The position numbers and the translations under genes were made by a program. The notes under the pieces are model-generated. The model was not told where the DNA came from and did not search any database. It was given only the letters and a program-made list of their open reading frames with translations. From assembly GCF_048569485.1 (NCBI RefSeq), contig NC_134357.1, positions 332,372,742-332,436,741 of the forward strand: a stretch of 64,000 nt of DNA, read 5' to 3'. This DNA is from Anomaloglossus baeobatrachus. Its lineage: Eukaryota; Chordata; Amphibia; Anura; Aromobatidae. The first letter of the stretch is position 1; each line of letters begins with the position of its first letter. Shown one piece after another: positions 21,851 through 32,689 of the stretch.

Positions 21851-22520
21851 GGTGGATAATATAGATGTGGATATATGGGGACTATACTGTACAATATAGG
21901 GGTAGGATATATGGGGACTGTACTGTACAGTATAGGGGCGGGTATATGGAATTGTACTGTACAGTATAGGGGCGGGTATATGGGGACTGTACAATATAAG
22001 GGCGGGTATACGGGGACTGTACATTATAGGGCCGGATATACATGGACTGTACTATATGGTATAGGGGTGAATACACATAGGCAGATATACTGGACCTGTA
22101 CTGTAGATTTTAGTGACCAACATAATGGAGCTGTGTTTGTACGTTATAGAGGCGGATTTACAGGGGCTGTACTGTACGTTATAGCCTTTGATGTACAAGA
22201 CATTATGGGGTCAGATACACGGGCTGTACTGTGCGCTATAGGGGCAGATATGCCAGGGCTATACTGTACGTTTTAGGGGTGGATACACAGGGGCTGTACT
22301 GTACGTTATTCCAGCGGATATACACGACATTATGGGGGCAGATGCACAGGGGCTTTCCTTTACGCTATAGGGGCGGATACCCAGGAGCTCTTCGTACATT
22401 ATAGGGGGTGTATATTCGTGGGCTGTTCTGTATGCTATAGGGGCAGGTACACAGGAGCTATACTGTACAATATGGGAGGCAGAGCAGTCATGCTGTACGA
22501 TATAGGGAGCAGGGCCAATA
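21851..22520. repeat. Diverged fringe of the 35-bp minisatellite
   Basis: Imperfect copies such as GGGCGGGTATATGGGGACTG and ACTGTACGTTATAGGGGC, about 33-40 bp apart, become less alike toward the right. This is the expected older margin of an array that is homogenised in its centre. Confidence 0.8.
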
Positions 22521-22639
22521 CATTATAATATGTGGTCGGTGGTCCCTGTCTCCTTATATTGAGGCCAAAAGCCCACCATTATAAGGATATGGGGATGAGA
22601 AACCCTATATTAGAAGAGGTGGGGAACAAAGGCCATACA

Positions 22640-23605
22640 TTTTAGGAAGCTGGCAAGCAGAGGCCGTATATTTTAGGGAGATGGCGAGCAGAGGCCGTCT
22701 GTTTTAGGGAGATGGCGAGCAGAGGCCGTCTGTTTTAGGGAGATGGCGAGCAGAGGCCGTATATTTTAGGGAGATGGCGAGCAGAGGCCGTCTATTTTAG
22801 GGAGATGGCGAGCAGAGGTTGTATATTTTAGGGAGATGGCGAGCAGAGGCCGTCTATTTTAGAGAGAAGGCGAGCAGAGGCCGTCTGTTTTAGGGAGATG
22901 GCGAGCAGAGGCCGTCTGTTTTAGGGAGATGGCGAGCAGAGGCCGTCTGTTTTAGGGAGATGGCGAGCAGAGGCCGTCTGTTTTAGAGAGAAGGCGAGCA
23001 GAGGCCGTCTGTTTTAGGGAGATGGCGAGCAGAGGCCGTCTATTTTAGGGAGATGGCGAGCAGAGGTTGTATGTTTTAGGGAGATGGCGAGCAGAGGCCG
23101 TCTGTTTTAGAGAGAAGGCGAGCAGAGGCCGTCTGTTTTAGGGAGATGGCGAGCAGAGGCCGTCTATTTTAGGGAGATGGCGAGCTGAGGTTGTATGTTT
23201 TAGGGAGATGGCGAGCAGAGGTTGTATGTTTTAGGGAGATGGCGAGCAGAGGTTGTATGTTTTAGAGAGAAGGCGAGCAGAGGTTGTATGTTTTAGGGAG
23301 ATGGCGAGCAGAGGCCGTCTGTTTTAGGGAGATGGCGAGCAGAGGCCGTCTGTTTTAGAGAGAAGGCGAGCAGAGGCCGTCTGTTTTAGGGAGATGGCGA
23401 GCTGAGGTTGTATGTTTTAGGGAGATGGCGAGCAGAGGTTGTATGTTTTAGGGAGATGGCGAGCAGAGGTTGTATGTTTTAGGGAGATGGCGAGCAGAGG
23501 TTGTATGTTTTAGGGAGATGGCGAGCAGAGGTTGTATGTTTTAGGGAGATGGCGAGCAGAGGCCGTCTGTTTTAGAGAGAAGGCGAGCAGAGGTTGTATG
23601 TTTTA
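22640..23605. repeat. 31-bp minisatellite, about 31 copies
   Basis: The unit is TTTTAGGGAGATGGCGAGC followed by AGAGG and CCGTCTG, CCGTCTA or TTGTATG. A subset of copies has AGAGAGAAGG in place of AGGGAGATGG. The variants are interspersed, showing repeated unequal exchange. The array ends about 180 bp before the BLCAP splice acceptor. Most units hold GATGGCG, close to the core of the YY1 motif. Confidence 0.96.
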
Positions 23606-23814
23606 TGGTTGATGTACTTTTCAGTTAGGCTTTTACTGAGGACAGAACTGTTCGGTGGGACCAGAATTTGACAAATACCATGAATGTATCCTATAAGAAT
23701 TCTTCTGAAAGGTCTGGTGCAGGCCATCTTCTGTCAGCTATGGTACAAGTATCTGCAGACTGACATGATATTCTTCTGTCTCCTCAGGTTGTAGCTCGGG
23801 ACTCCTCCGCCATC

Positions 23815-24078
23815 ATGTACTGTTTACAATGGCTGCTCCCCGTTCTCCTGATCCCCAAGCCTCTGAATCCAGCACTTTGGTTCAGTCACTCGATGTTCAT
23901 GGGCTTCTACCTTCTGAGCTTCTTACTGGAGAGGAAGCCGTGCACCATCTGCGCCTTGGTCTTCCTGGGAGCCCTCATCCTTATCTGCTACAGCTGTTGG
24001 GGCAATTGCTTTTTGTATCATTGCACTGACAGCCAACTCCCAGAATCGGCCCACGACCCGGCAGTAGTAGGCACCTAA
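23815..24078 (+). CDS. BLCAP: BLCAP, bladder cancer-associated protein (apoptosis-inducing factor)
   Basis: The 87-residue product matches the vertebrate BLCAP protein along its whole length: it begins [20 protein letters not shown] and ends [11 protein letters not shown], and it has the usual family length. From memory only a handful of positions differ from human, such as Gly and Ile in the second membrane segment and Thr and Gln in the tail. Two hydrophobic segments, about residues 19-39 and 43-63, make it a small membrane protein, with a Cys-rich CYSCWGNC stretch after the second. BLCAP is described as a growth-suppressing, apoptosis-linked protein; its biochemical activity is not settled. 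The whole frame lies in one exon, as in other vertebrates. Codons 2 (TAC), 5 (CAA) and 15 (AAG) keep the adenosines at the three positions edited to inosine in mammals. Confidence 0.97.
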   Translation: MYCLQWLLPVLLIPKPLNPALWFSHSMFMGFYLLSFLLERKPCTICALVFLGALILICYSCWGNCFLYHCTDSQLPESAHDPAVVGT

Positions 24079-24756
24079 GAAGACTGTACCGTTCCTTTGC
24101 CCACGGATTGCTGCTTTTTTCCAGGGACATGACACAGCTTGCACCATTGTGTCTTGAGGACTATTCTGGGACTACAGGGACACCATGTCAAATTAAGGTT
24201 TTTGTGCAATGAATCCCGTTTTCCCTGTTATCATGCACTTGGAGGTGGGCAGAGACATTTGCATTACCATCCCCCGGTATTATCTTCCTGGGGAGACTTT
24301 TAATTTCTCGTATTTTGGGGACTCCTCCAGCTCTTGGTCATGTTTACGTCTCTTCTGTCCATTTTGCTGACAGTCATTTTCTGATACTGCCCTTCGGTAC
24401 AGTGTGTGCCCTGCTCATCCCATCTGATAAGACTGCAGTATATAACCAGTGTATATATTGACTGGCGTCTTGGAGTTGGCCTTTTTGTGGGTTCCTGCGT
24501 CAGTGATGTTGCACATTTCGTAGTGAATTGATAGATTTACACTTGTGTATATCGGTTCAGTCCACAAAATGGCTGCCTCGAGTGTTAGCGGACTGCAGGT
24601 ACACAAGACGTTGCTCGTCCCCCATACACGGTGATTACGGCTTGCTGGGAAGGCGCTGCTGTTTGTGTTTTCCCAGTACACTGTAATTGGGGGTGCTGTA
24701 GTCCTGTGTGTGGACCATGAGATTTTATCCGTTTGTGTTGGGGCGAAACAAACCTG

Positions 24757-24762
24757 AATAAA
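24757..24762 (+). promoter_or_regulatory. BLCAP polyadenylation signal
   Basis: AATAAA in the context TGAATAAAGC, about 680 bases after the stop, followed by T-rich sequence and TGTGTG-like DNA at 24783. The best signal of the 3' UTR. Confidence 0.8.
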
Positions 24763-24784
24763 GCTTTATTAATCCTTATAGTGA

Positions 24785-25255
24785 TATGTGTGCCTCAGTC
24801 GCTTCTAGCTGTGGGGGAGAGAAATGGAGCAGCTCCTCTAATGAAGGGGATAGAGCGCTCCTATGAATGATCAATGGCTGAATATCTGCTTCTGTAATTG
24901 TGCCTTGTCCGTCTTCAGCTCTCTTTAATTCATAGACCTTGCTGTATGAGAAAATAACAATGTAGCTACCCTGTGCTGCTCCGTGCTGCTGCCCGGTCTT
25001 TGTTGATATGGCTTACAGAAGTGATGTTACACTGTCATCATGTGACCGCTACAGTCAATCGCTGAGATCCACAGTCATGTCGTTGTACACCGCCCCAGAC
25101 CACTGAGCTAAGTGATTTTCTGCAGTGATCACGTGATGTTGACATGACCATTTGGACATGGATTTTCACAGTAACAACACCAGCCTCATCAGGGTCAAAA
25201 GATCTATTTAGTAATGTGTGCATTTTCTATTGGGAAATCTGCTGACAGATCCACT
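24785..25255. other. Intergenic spacer downstream of BLCAP
   Basis: No gene or clear element end is recognised. It ends at the TTAA target of the next repeat. Confidence 0.4.
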
Positions 25256-25259
25256 TTAA

Positions 25260-26523
25260 CCCCTTCACGACCTTGGACGGATCTATCCGTCCAGGATCGT
25301 GTCCCGTTAAGCCCCGCCCCCTGCCGCGGGCAGGCGGCGTGGATCGGCACACATATCAGCTGTTTTCAACAGCTGACATGTGTGCCTGCTAGCCGTGGGT
25401 GGAATCGCTTCCACCCGCGGCCATTAACCCCTTAAATCTTGCTGCCAAAGTCTGGCAGCAAGATTTAAATGCGCGCGGCCATGTTTGTTACTTACCGCCG
25501 CCCCCACCGGAAGTCACGTGTGTTATCACGTGACTATCGGTGGTTGCCATCGTAGCACAGGGTCATGTGATGACGCCTGCTGCTATGATCTTTCACTTTC
25601 ATTTTCCCTCGGCCGAGAGCAGAGGGAAAACCAAAGTGAGTGAATCTGCTGATTACAGCGGTATTGCTGTGATCAGCAGATAGCGATCAGCGATCGGATT
25701 GCTGATTGCTATAGCCCCCTAGGGGGACTAGTAAAATAAAAAAAAAAAGTTTTAAAAAATAAAAAAAAAAACAAAAAACCTAAAAGTTCAAATCACCCCC
25801 CTTTCCCCCCATTGAAAATTAAAGGGTTAAAAAATAAATAAATATACACATATTTGGTATCGCCGCGTTCAGAAATGCCCGATCTATCAAAATATAAAAT
25901 CAATTATTCTGATTGGTAAACGGCGTAGTGGCAAAAAAATTCCAAACGCCAAAATTACGTTTTTTGGTCGCCGCAAGTTTTGCGCAAAATGCAATAACAG
26001 GCGATCAAAACGTAGCATCTGCGCAAAAATGGTACCATTATAAACGTCAGCTCGAGACGCAAAAAATAAGCCATCACTGAGCCATAGATCCCAAAAAATA
26101 AGAACTCTACGTGTTTCGGAAAATGGCGCAAAACGTGCGCCACTTTTATTGGACAAACTTGTGAATTTTTTTTAACCCCTTAGATACAAGTAAACCTATA
26201 CATGTTTGGTGTCTACAAACTCGCACCGACCTGAGGCATCACACCCAGATATCAGTTTTACCATATAGTGAACACCGTGAATAAAATATCCCAAAAACTA
26301 TTGTACGATCCCACTTTTTTTGCAATTTTTCCTCACTTGGAATTTTTTTGCCGTTTTCCAGTACACTATATGGTAAAACTTATGATTTCATTTAAAAGTA
26401 CAACTCGTCCCGCAAAAAACAAGCCCTCATATGGCAAGATTGACGTAATAATAAAAAAGTGACGGCTCTTTGAAGAAAAGGAGCAAAAACGCAAAAACGG
26501 AAAGTGCCCGGGGGCTGAAGGGG
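25260..26523. mobile_element. TTAA-flanked non-autonomous DNA element
   Basis: The left end CCCCTTCACGACC and the right end GGGGCTGAAGGGG are short inverted repeats flanked by TTAA at 25256-25259 and 26524-26527. This fits piggyBac-like or Kolobok-like elements; which of the two cannot be decided without a transposase. Inside are inverted GCTGCCAAAG/TCTGGCAGCAAG and GATCAGCAG/CTGCTGATTACAG pairs near 25440 and 25650. A truncated relative lies at 13835-13990. Confidence 0.75.
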
Positions 26524-26527
26524 TTAA

Positions 26528-27400
26528 AGAAATTGGGGTCTCCTGAAATAATGATTTGGCTATGGGCATCTTTTCCAACTGTTTGCACACCACAAAAAAA
26601 AAAAAAAATCTCCTGGCACTAAACAACCCCTATCTGCCAGAACGTGTACAAGTTCTGCAGGTGGTATGGTGGTCTGGTCCTCTACTAATGAGTTGACCAA
26701 ATGCACCAAAGCTGTACCTATGCAGGCGCTTCGGTGGTCTTGAAATTTTCTGTAAAATTTACACCATCATAAACACTGTTGTCCTGCCTCCATACACTGC
26801 ACTGAACATGGCCACTTCCTACTCTCGTTTTCTTTTAAATGGTGTTACCGTTTTGTTGATGTTGAAATTTTCCTGGAGGAAGAACAGATCAAGGGGGGAG
26901 AACAGATCAGGGGGGGAGAACAGATCAGGGGGGGAAAACAGATCAGGGGTCATTTCTGTCCATTTTTTTGAGCCACATCATCACACTGTATATGGTATTA
27001 AAGGGAGCATGTTCAGTCTGATAATGCTATTAACATGCAGGTTAACCCTCCATGAAGGTTCCTAGATGAAAATGCAGCACCAGAGAGAAAATTACCATAA
27101 CTTTATTTCTCTGCTGGCTTTTAGTCATGCAGGCATGCCCGAAGCAGATTGTCACCACTCAATATACAGTGAGCGACGGCTGTAAGCATGATCTGGTACT
27201 GACTGACAGCTGGCTCAACGGTGCATCAGTACAGAGCTGGTTATCCGTACCAAGGCGTGGTTATAGCCGTCGCTCTGTGCTGTGAGAGGTTACTGATTTA
27301 GCTTCAAGCATGACTGAAAGCCTGCAGCTCCCAGGAGGAATAAAGTTAATTTTCTCCTGAACGCCACACTTTCAGAACTGTGGCTGAGAACCTTCATAAT
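26528..27400. other. Intergenic sequence with a short tandem array
   Basis: A unit of about 17 bp, GGGGGAGAACAGATCA, is repeated about four times at 26885-26950. Otherwise nothing recognisable; a weak inverted repeat surrounds 27150-27270. Confidence 0.5.
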
Positions 27401-27954
27401 GCTGGCGTATAAGACGACTTTTTACCCCCTTAAAATAATGGCTACAGTGGGGGGTCGTCTTATACGCCGGATATACGGGGGGGGGGGGGGTGTATGTACA
27501 CTGCAGCGTCCAGGGGAGGTGGGGGCAGCAGCTCTGGAGCACAGGGGAACGCTGCGGCCTGCATCCTTTGATCTCCTGCACCCGCTCATATAATATGCAC
27601 AGCCGCTGTCCATCTCCAATGGTGCTGAAATCGCACGCAGTGAGGGGCTGGGGCAGCGGTGCATATTATATGAGCCTGCGTCCCAGTGTGATCGCACATG
27701 CCCACCCCTGTGTTAGATTTGGCCCCCAGGCTGCTGCTCATTCTAAAATAAAAAAGCTTTACTTACCCCTGCAGCGTTTCTCCCCGTGTCCCTGCTTCCA
27801 CTGTGATCAGGCAGAGAGCTCAGCCTGCTGTGCCGATCACATGACCGCACTGAGAACCAGGAAGTGGAAGAACAGAAGCACGGAGCCAGACAGGAGGGAG
27901 CTCAGCGCTGGAGGAGATAAGGAAAGAGGGTTTTATTTTACTTTGGGCAGCAGC

Positions 27955-28170
27955 CTAGGGGCCATATCTGACACAGGGGGACTTGTGCGATCTATAGGGG
28001 CCATGGGCAGCACTATGGGGGCGATATCTGACACAGGGGGACTTGTGCGATCTATATAGGGGCCATGGGCAGCACTATGGGGGCGATATCTGACACAGGG
28101 GGACTTGTGCGATCTATATAGGGGCCATGGGCAGCACTATGGGGGAGATATCTAACACAGGGGGACTTGT
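27955..28170. repeat. 62-bp tandem array, about 3.5 copies
   Basis: Units contain GATATCTGACACAGGGGGAC, then TTGTGCGATCTATA and GGGGCCATGGGCAGCACTAT. The copies differ by small indels. The long open frame over it is not a gene. Confidence 0.9.
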
Positions 28171-28289
28171 GCCCATTATGGGCCCCGGTGAGCTGCTTCT
28201 AACCCCCCAGATGTATGCCCTGCCAATCCCCCCCCTCGCCGATGCCGCGGGTGCTGTACCCGCCGAGCCGCAGGTGCAGGCCCCACAGA

Positions 28290-28838
28290 GCAGCAGAGTT
28301 GTGTGTATTTGTCTGTATGTAGCAGAGTTGTATGTGTTTGTCTGTATGTAGAAGAGTTGTATGTGTTTGTCTGTATGTAGCAGAGTTGTACGTGTTTGTC
28401 TGTATGTAGCAGAGTTGTGTGTGTTTGTCTGTATGTAGCAGAGTTGTATGTGTTTGTATGTAGCAGAGTTGTATGTGTTTGTTTGTATGTAGCAGAGTTG
28501 TATGTGTTTGTCTGTATGTAGCAGAGTTGTATGTGTTTGTATGTAGCAGAGTTGTATGTGTTTGTCTGTAGCAGAGTTGTATGTGTTTGTCTGTATGTAG
28601 CAGAGTTGTATGTGTTTGTCTGTATGTAGCAGAGTTGTATGTGTTTGTCTGTATGTAGCAGAGTTGTATGTGTTTGTCTGTATGTAGCAGAGTTGTATGT
28701 GTTTGTCTGTATGTAGCAGAGTTGTGTGTGTTTGTCTGCATGTAGCAGAGTTGTGTGTGTTTGTCTGTTTGTAGCAGAGTTGTGTGTGTTTGTCTGTTTG
28801 TAGCAGAGTTGTGTGTGTCTGTTTGTAGCAGAGTGTAG
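28290..28838. repeat. 29-bp minisatellite, about 19 copies
   Basis: Unit AGCAGAGTTGTATGTGTTTG followed by TCTGTATGT. A few copies lack four bases of the TCTG part. The complementary strand stays open for over 200 codons with a Thr/Asn/Ser-rich repeated peptide, which is an artefact of repeat phase. Confidence 0.95.
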
Positions 28839-29119
28839 TACCATTGTTTCAGTCCAGTTGTGGCTTTATACAGCAGGGAGGAGCATTCCTTGCTGTACTA
28901 AGTGAACATTGGAGCGATTGATCTGTCAATGGCCCTTTAAAAACATATTGTACGGCTCTCGCGGAATTAAAATTAACATGTTGCAATCAAAGCAGACTTT
29001 TTTTCATTTGGGAGCGGGGTAGTCTTATACAGTGAGTATATCCCAAATTCTATATTTTTAGGGCAGAAGTTGGGGGTCGTCTTATACGCCCAGTCGTCTT
29101 ATACGCCGGCATATACGGT

Positions 29120-29593
29120 AACCTGAAGATTAATTCTCTATCTGCTGGCTAATGGCATTATCGGACGTGACCAGCTCCCTTTAGGCTGTGTGCCCACGCT
29201 GCGTTTTTTTTCTTGCAGATTTTAATCAATGCTGCAAGAAAAAATTAATCCCAGCAAAGTCTATGAAAATCCTGACTTGCTGTGCACATGGTTTTGGTTT
29301 TTTTTGGGTTTTTTTGGGTTTTTTTTCCTTGCAGATCTTGGTGCAGAAGAAATCTGCAGCATGTCAATTCTTTCTGGGGTGTTTCCTGCGTCTGATATAA
29401 TCTATTGTAGTGCTCGATGCGACCATTGGGGACACTCTTCTTTCTGCAGGGTAGTTTTGTTTTTTTTTTCTCCCCAAACACTGGATAAGCTGGGGGGAGG
29501 GATAAAGGGGGATATTGGGAAAGTCTTGTTGAGTATCGGCTGTTTTCATTAGGAGGAGTTTCATGTGTTTCATTTGCCCCCAATTAACCCATC
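29120..29593. other. Spacer with part of a GGCTGTGTGCCCACGC-ended repeat
   Basis: TTTAGGCTGTGTGCCCACGCTGCG at 29180-29203 resembles the left terminus of 35126-35293. The matching right end was not identified. No gene. Confidence 0.4.
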
Positions 29594-29596
29594 TAA

Positions 29597-30361
29597 GGCT
29601 GCTTTCACACTACATTTTTTTTTAACATGCGTCATGAACGTTTTTTTGCTGCAAAAGCAGATCCTGCTTTTACAGCAAAAAAACGCATGCAAACACATGT
29701 TATTTTGCAGGATCCTGTCACTTTAAGTTTATGGGCGGGCATTGGAGTCATGTGATCGGGAGTGAGGGGAACTGAAAGTGAAAAACTGGGAGCCGACATC
29801 TAACAGCTGTGGAGGCTCGTAACCAAGGTAAACATCGGGTAACTTGCTTGGATACCCGATATTTACATTGGTTGAGTGTCTACAGCTGCAAGGAGCCCGG
29901 CTCCCTGCACACGTAACCAAGATAAACCTCGGGTAACTCAGACCGCGGTTACCCGATGTTTACCTTGGTTACGAGCGTCCTCCACTCTCAGGCGGGGGTG
30001 AGTGGGGAGAGAGGGAGAGGGACTGATCGATCCTGAGAGGCTGGTTTCTGGGCATGCTCAGTAGAGCAAGCAGGATCTTGTCTATCAGCATGCCAGCGTT
30101 CACATGCGTTTGCGTGCTGTTTAGTCAGGATCCAGCAATTTGCAGTATTTGGACGCAGCTCAAAAAACGCTACAAGTAGCGTTTTTGAAAAATGTTAAAC
30201 TGCAAGTCGCTGGATCCTCACTATAACGCACACGAAAACGCATGTTGACGCGAGTCCATTGCAAATGCATTGAAATGAAAACGCATTTGCACTGGATCAG
30301 TTTTTGCGTTAAAAAAACGTTCATGACGGATGTTAAAAAAAAACGTAGTATGAAAGCAGCC
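29597..30361. mobile_element. Foldback element with TAA target duplication
   Basis: GGCTGCTTTCACACTAC at the left and its complement at the right, with TAA at 29594-29596 and 30362-30364. Subterminal AAAAACGCTACAAGTAGCG and GGATCCTG blocks are shared with 3154-4775 and 35754-36605. The internal ACATCGGGTAAC / GTTACCCGATGT words recur in the foldback element at 53743-54817. No transposase. Confidence 0.88.
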
Positions 30362-30364
30362 TAA

Positions 30365-30675
30365 CTTTTGTCAGTCTGATATGATTTGGACCTTTTAGTA
30401 CTTTGGGTCTGTCTGCTGGCAGTTGTGAACCGGTCAAACTAAAGGAAAATAACGCGAGTATTAAGCACCTTTAAACAAAGAAAAAAAACCTTTAAAAGAA
30501 AATATCTTTATTAATACCTACAAACTCACATCTTAAAAACCAGTGTATACTAAAACCATGATATTGCACACAATAATGGAAGGGGCCCACGGCAGAATCC
30601 CTATTTTTTTTCCCTTCCTATCCACGGAGGTTAGCAACCTAATGAAGCAATCTGGCGTCCCCGCTCAATGGCAGC
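30365..30675. other. Gene-free spacer
   Basis: A/T-rich sequence without recognised features. The phrase CTTTGGGTCTGTCTGCTGGC at 30400 recurs near 31603, so a repeat of unknown type extends on both sides of the element that follows. Confidence 0.4.
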
Positions 30676-30678
30676 TAA

Positions 30679-30873
30679 GGGCTGTTTCACACATCCGTCA
30701 TTTCACCGGATCCGGCACACTCCAGTACAGTGTAGTACAGTACAATGGCATTGCAGCAACCTCCGGTTTCATGCTGTCATGTGACCGGAGCTTGCCGTGA
30801 TGCCATTGTACAGTATTAACACTGTACTGGAGTGTGCCGGATCCTGCAAAATGCTGGATATGTGAAACAGCCC
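30679..30873. mobile_element. Short foldback MITE with TAA duplication
   Basis: A 195-bp hairpin with ends GGGCTGTTTCACACATCC and the complementary GGATATGTGAAACAGCCC. TAA stands at 30676-30678 and 30874-30876. GGATCCGGCACACTCCAGTA pairs with its complement in the right arm. Confidence 0.9.
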
Positions 30874-30876
30874 TAA

Positions 30877-31642
30877 CCCAAAACCCATATAAATGGTTAT
30901 ACTGCCCCACATATGGTACAAATATATCAGATCCTAGAATCATTAATCACCATATTGACCGGGGATAGTCAAAGGACAAATTCCAGAGGACCCCCCCCCC
31001 CCCCCTTCCCCTCCCGAGCCACTAGGACATGCTTCCAGTTATTTAACAATGGGCACATGTATATAATTGAGAGCCTTTCTGTATGCTGATTTCTCTGGAC
31101 TGCATGTATACAGTCTCTCTATAACAGATAATACATCCAATTGTCCCTGTGCACAATTGGATGTATTGTGTGGAGGTCAATTGGACAAGTGTGGAGGTCC
31201 GGAGCAAAGTAGGTAAAAGGGGGGCCACCAGTATACCCAACACAAATTCAGCAGTGCCCAGACACTGCTGGACACTATTAAACACAAGGCTCATAGTATA
31301 ATAGGTATAGGGCGGAGTTCAATACTGAAAGTACCTGTTCAAAAGTGTTCTAATAACATCAGCATCATTATTAAGCCACAGAATAAAGTAATAATCATTT
31401 GCCTAATGGCCAGTACTTGGCTCATATGCTGTAGCCCAAAGCACTACGTGTTTTCCCCCCCAGGAAATCACTCAAGGGTTCATCAGGGGCATCTCTCAAT
31501 GTGGATTAATACTTGTGGCAGATATGCAGATAGACTCCATGTGTTTCATTTGCCTCCAATCAACCCATCCAACTCTTGTCAGTCTATGAATTGGACCATT
31601 TAGTACTTTGGGTCTGTGTGCTGGCAGTTGTGAACTGGGACA
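30877..31642. other. Gene-free spacer with poly-C run
   Basis: A C14-type run lies near 30991-31005. The stretch 31150-31180 has a small palindrome around ATTGGATGTATT. Nothing else is recognised. Confidence 0.4.
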
Positions 31643-31652
31643 GCACCTAGAG

Positions 31653-31826
31653 CAGTGGTTCCCAAACTCCAGTCCTCACGACTCCCAACAGATCATGTTT
31701 TCAGGATTTCCTTAATATAGCACAGGTGATGCCTTGATAATGATTCCATCAGCTGTTCAATAGTAAGGAAATCCTGAAAACATGACTTGTTGGGGGGCCA
31801 TGAGGACTGGAGTTTGGGAAATACTG
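31653..31826. mobile_element. hAT-type MITE, copy 1
   Basis: Inverted ends CAGTGGTTCCCAAACTCC and GGAGTTTGGGAAATACTG, flanked by ACCTAGAG (31645-31652) and ACCTAGAC (31827-31834), an 8-bp target duplication with one change. CAG-started ends and 8-bp sites are hAT hallmarks. The interior pairs ATGTTTTCAGGATTTCC with its complement. Confidence 0.85.
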
Positions 31827-31949
31827 ACCTAGACTGAAAGAATGGTCGTCTGAATGTGCCCTGATTTGGAATGAGGACCAAAACAAATGACCCAGAACTC
31901 ATTCTATAGCTCTCTACGGACTCTGTTTTCTGTCAAGTAGCATCAGCTT

Positions 31950-32115
31950 GGACAGTGTTCCCCAAACTCCAGTACTCAAGAGTCACCAACACTGCATGTT
32001 TTCAGGATTTCTTTAATAATGGTATTATGGTATTGGTATTTTCACTTGGGCAATACTAAGGAAACCTGAGAACATGATCTGTTGGTGGCATTTCAGGAGT
32101 TTTTGACTTTTGGGG
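31950..32115. mobile_element. hAT-type MITE, copy 2 (diverged)
   Basis: The TTCCCCAAACTCCAGTACTC start and TGTTTTCAGGATTTC interior belong to the same family as the neighbours. The right arm is more diverged and the target site is no longer clear. Confidence 0.6.
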
Positions 32116-32162
32116 ACACTGGGTGAGGATATTAGACATTTCCTCAAATCTGACTGTAGAGC

Positions 32163-32330
32163 AGTGGTTCCCAAACTCCATTCCTCACGACCCCAAACAG
32201 GTCATGTTTTCAGGATTTCCTTAATACAGGTGATGCCTTGATAATGATTCCATCACCTGTTCAATAGTAAGGAAATCCTAAAAACATGACCTGTTGGGGG
32301 CCATGAGGACTGGAGTTTGGGGAAACCCTT
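32163..32330. mobile_element. hAT-type MITE, copy 3
   Basis: CAGTGGTTCCCAAACTCC start, GGAGTTTGGGGAAACCCTT end, and a perfect 8-bp duplication CTGTAGAG at 32155-32162 and 32331-32338. The three copies lie within 700 bp. Confidence 0.9.
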
Positions 32331-32365
32331 CTGTAGAGGCTGGACAGGTGCACAAGGTTTATAAC

Positions 32366-32525
32366 TAGTGATGAGCGGGTGTTACCATGATCGGGTGCTC
32401 TGTACTCGTAACAAGCGGTTGGATGCTCAGATGGGCTCGACTAAAATACTCAAGTATAATGGAAGTCAAAGGAGAACACGAGATTTTCTGGAAAATTGTT
32501 TGGGTTTCCCATTGACTATACTTTT

Positions 32526-32558
<33 letters not shown>

Positions 32559-32672
32559 CTATATATATCTATATATCTCTATCCCATTGAGTATACTATT
32601 ATACTTGAGTTGCGCCCATCCAACTGCTCGTTACGAGTACCAAGCATGGTAGTGCTCACTGATCACTATTCA
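32366..32672. repeat. Foldback repeat with (TA)n core
   Basis: TACTCGTAACAAGCGGTTGGATG near 32402 pairs with CATCCAACTGCTCGTTACGAGTA near 32618. ACTCAAGTATAATGG pairs with TATTATACTTGAGT. A TA-rich microsatellite occupies 32529-32578. Confidence 0.8.
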
Positions 32673-32689
32673 CCACTTTTTCATTAGTT

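Larger units (their letters stand above)
19913..23787 (+). other. BLCAP: BLCAP intron 1
   Basis: The acceptor TTCTTCTGTCTCCTCAG ends at 23787. The intron is about 3.9 kb and over two thirds of it is tandem repeat. In mammals the imprinted gene NNAT lies in this intron; here no frame resembling the neuronatin protein is seen on either strand. This agrees with NNAT being a mammalian newcomer. Confidence 0.75.
23788..24778 (+). other. BLCAP: BLCAP exon 2 (coding plus 3' UTR)
   Basis: The exon begins after a pyrimidine-rich acceptor and has 27 bases before the start codon, in a GCCATC ATG context. The coding part ends at 24078, followed by about 700 bases of 3' UTR. An AATAAA at 24757-24762 with T-rich sequence after it gives a probable end near 24780. 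Confidence 0.85.
27403..29119. mobile_element. Inverted-terminal element carrying two tandem arrays
   Basis: The left end TGGCGTATAAGACGAC and the right end GTCGTCTTATACGCC are complementary. The right side has a second inner copy (GTCGTCTTATACGCC near 29073). The interior contains a tandem array of about 62 bp and one of 29 bp. The termini are of a type I associate with interspersed frog repeats. No transposase frame. Confidence 0.65.

Noticed and set aside
19703-22024. Open frames of 460 to 773 codons on both strands across the BLCAP intron
   Set aside because: They are produced by a 35-bp tandem repeat without stop codons in any frame; the peptides repeat every 35 residues and have no domain.
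20040-23780. Possible neuronatin gene in the BLCAP intron
   Set aside because: No frame resembles the neuronatin membrane segment on either strand.
28176-28844. A 222-codon Thr/Asn-rich frame on the - strand
   Set aside because: It is the phase-open reading of a 29-bp minisatellite inside a transposon.
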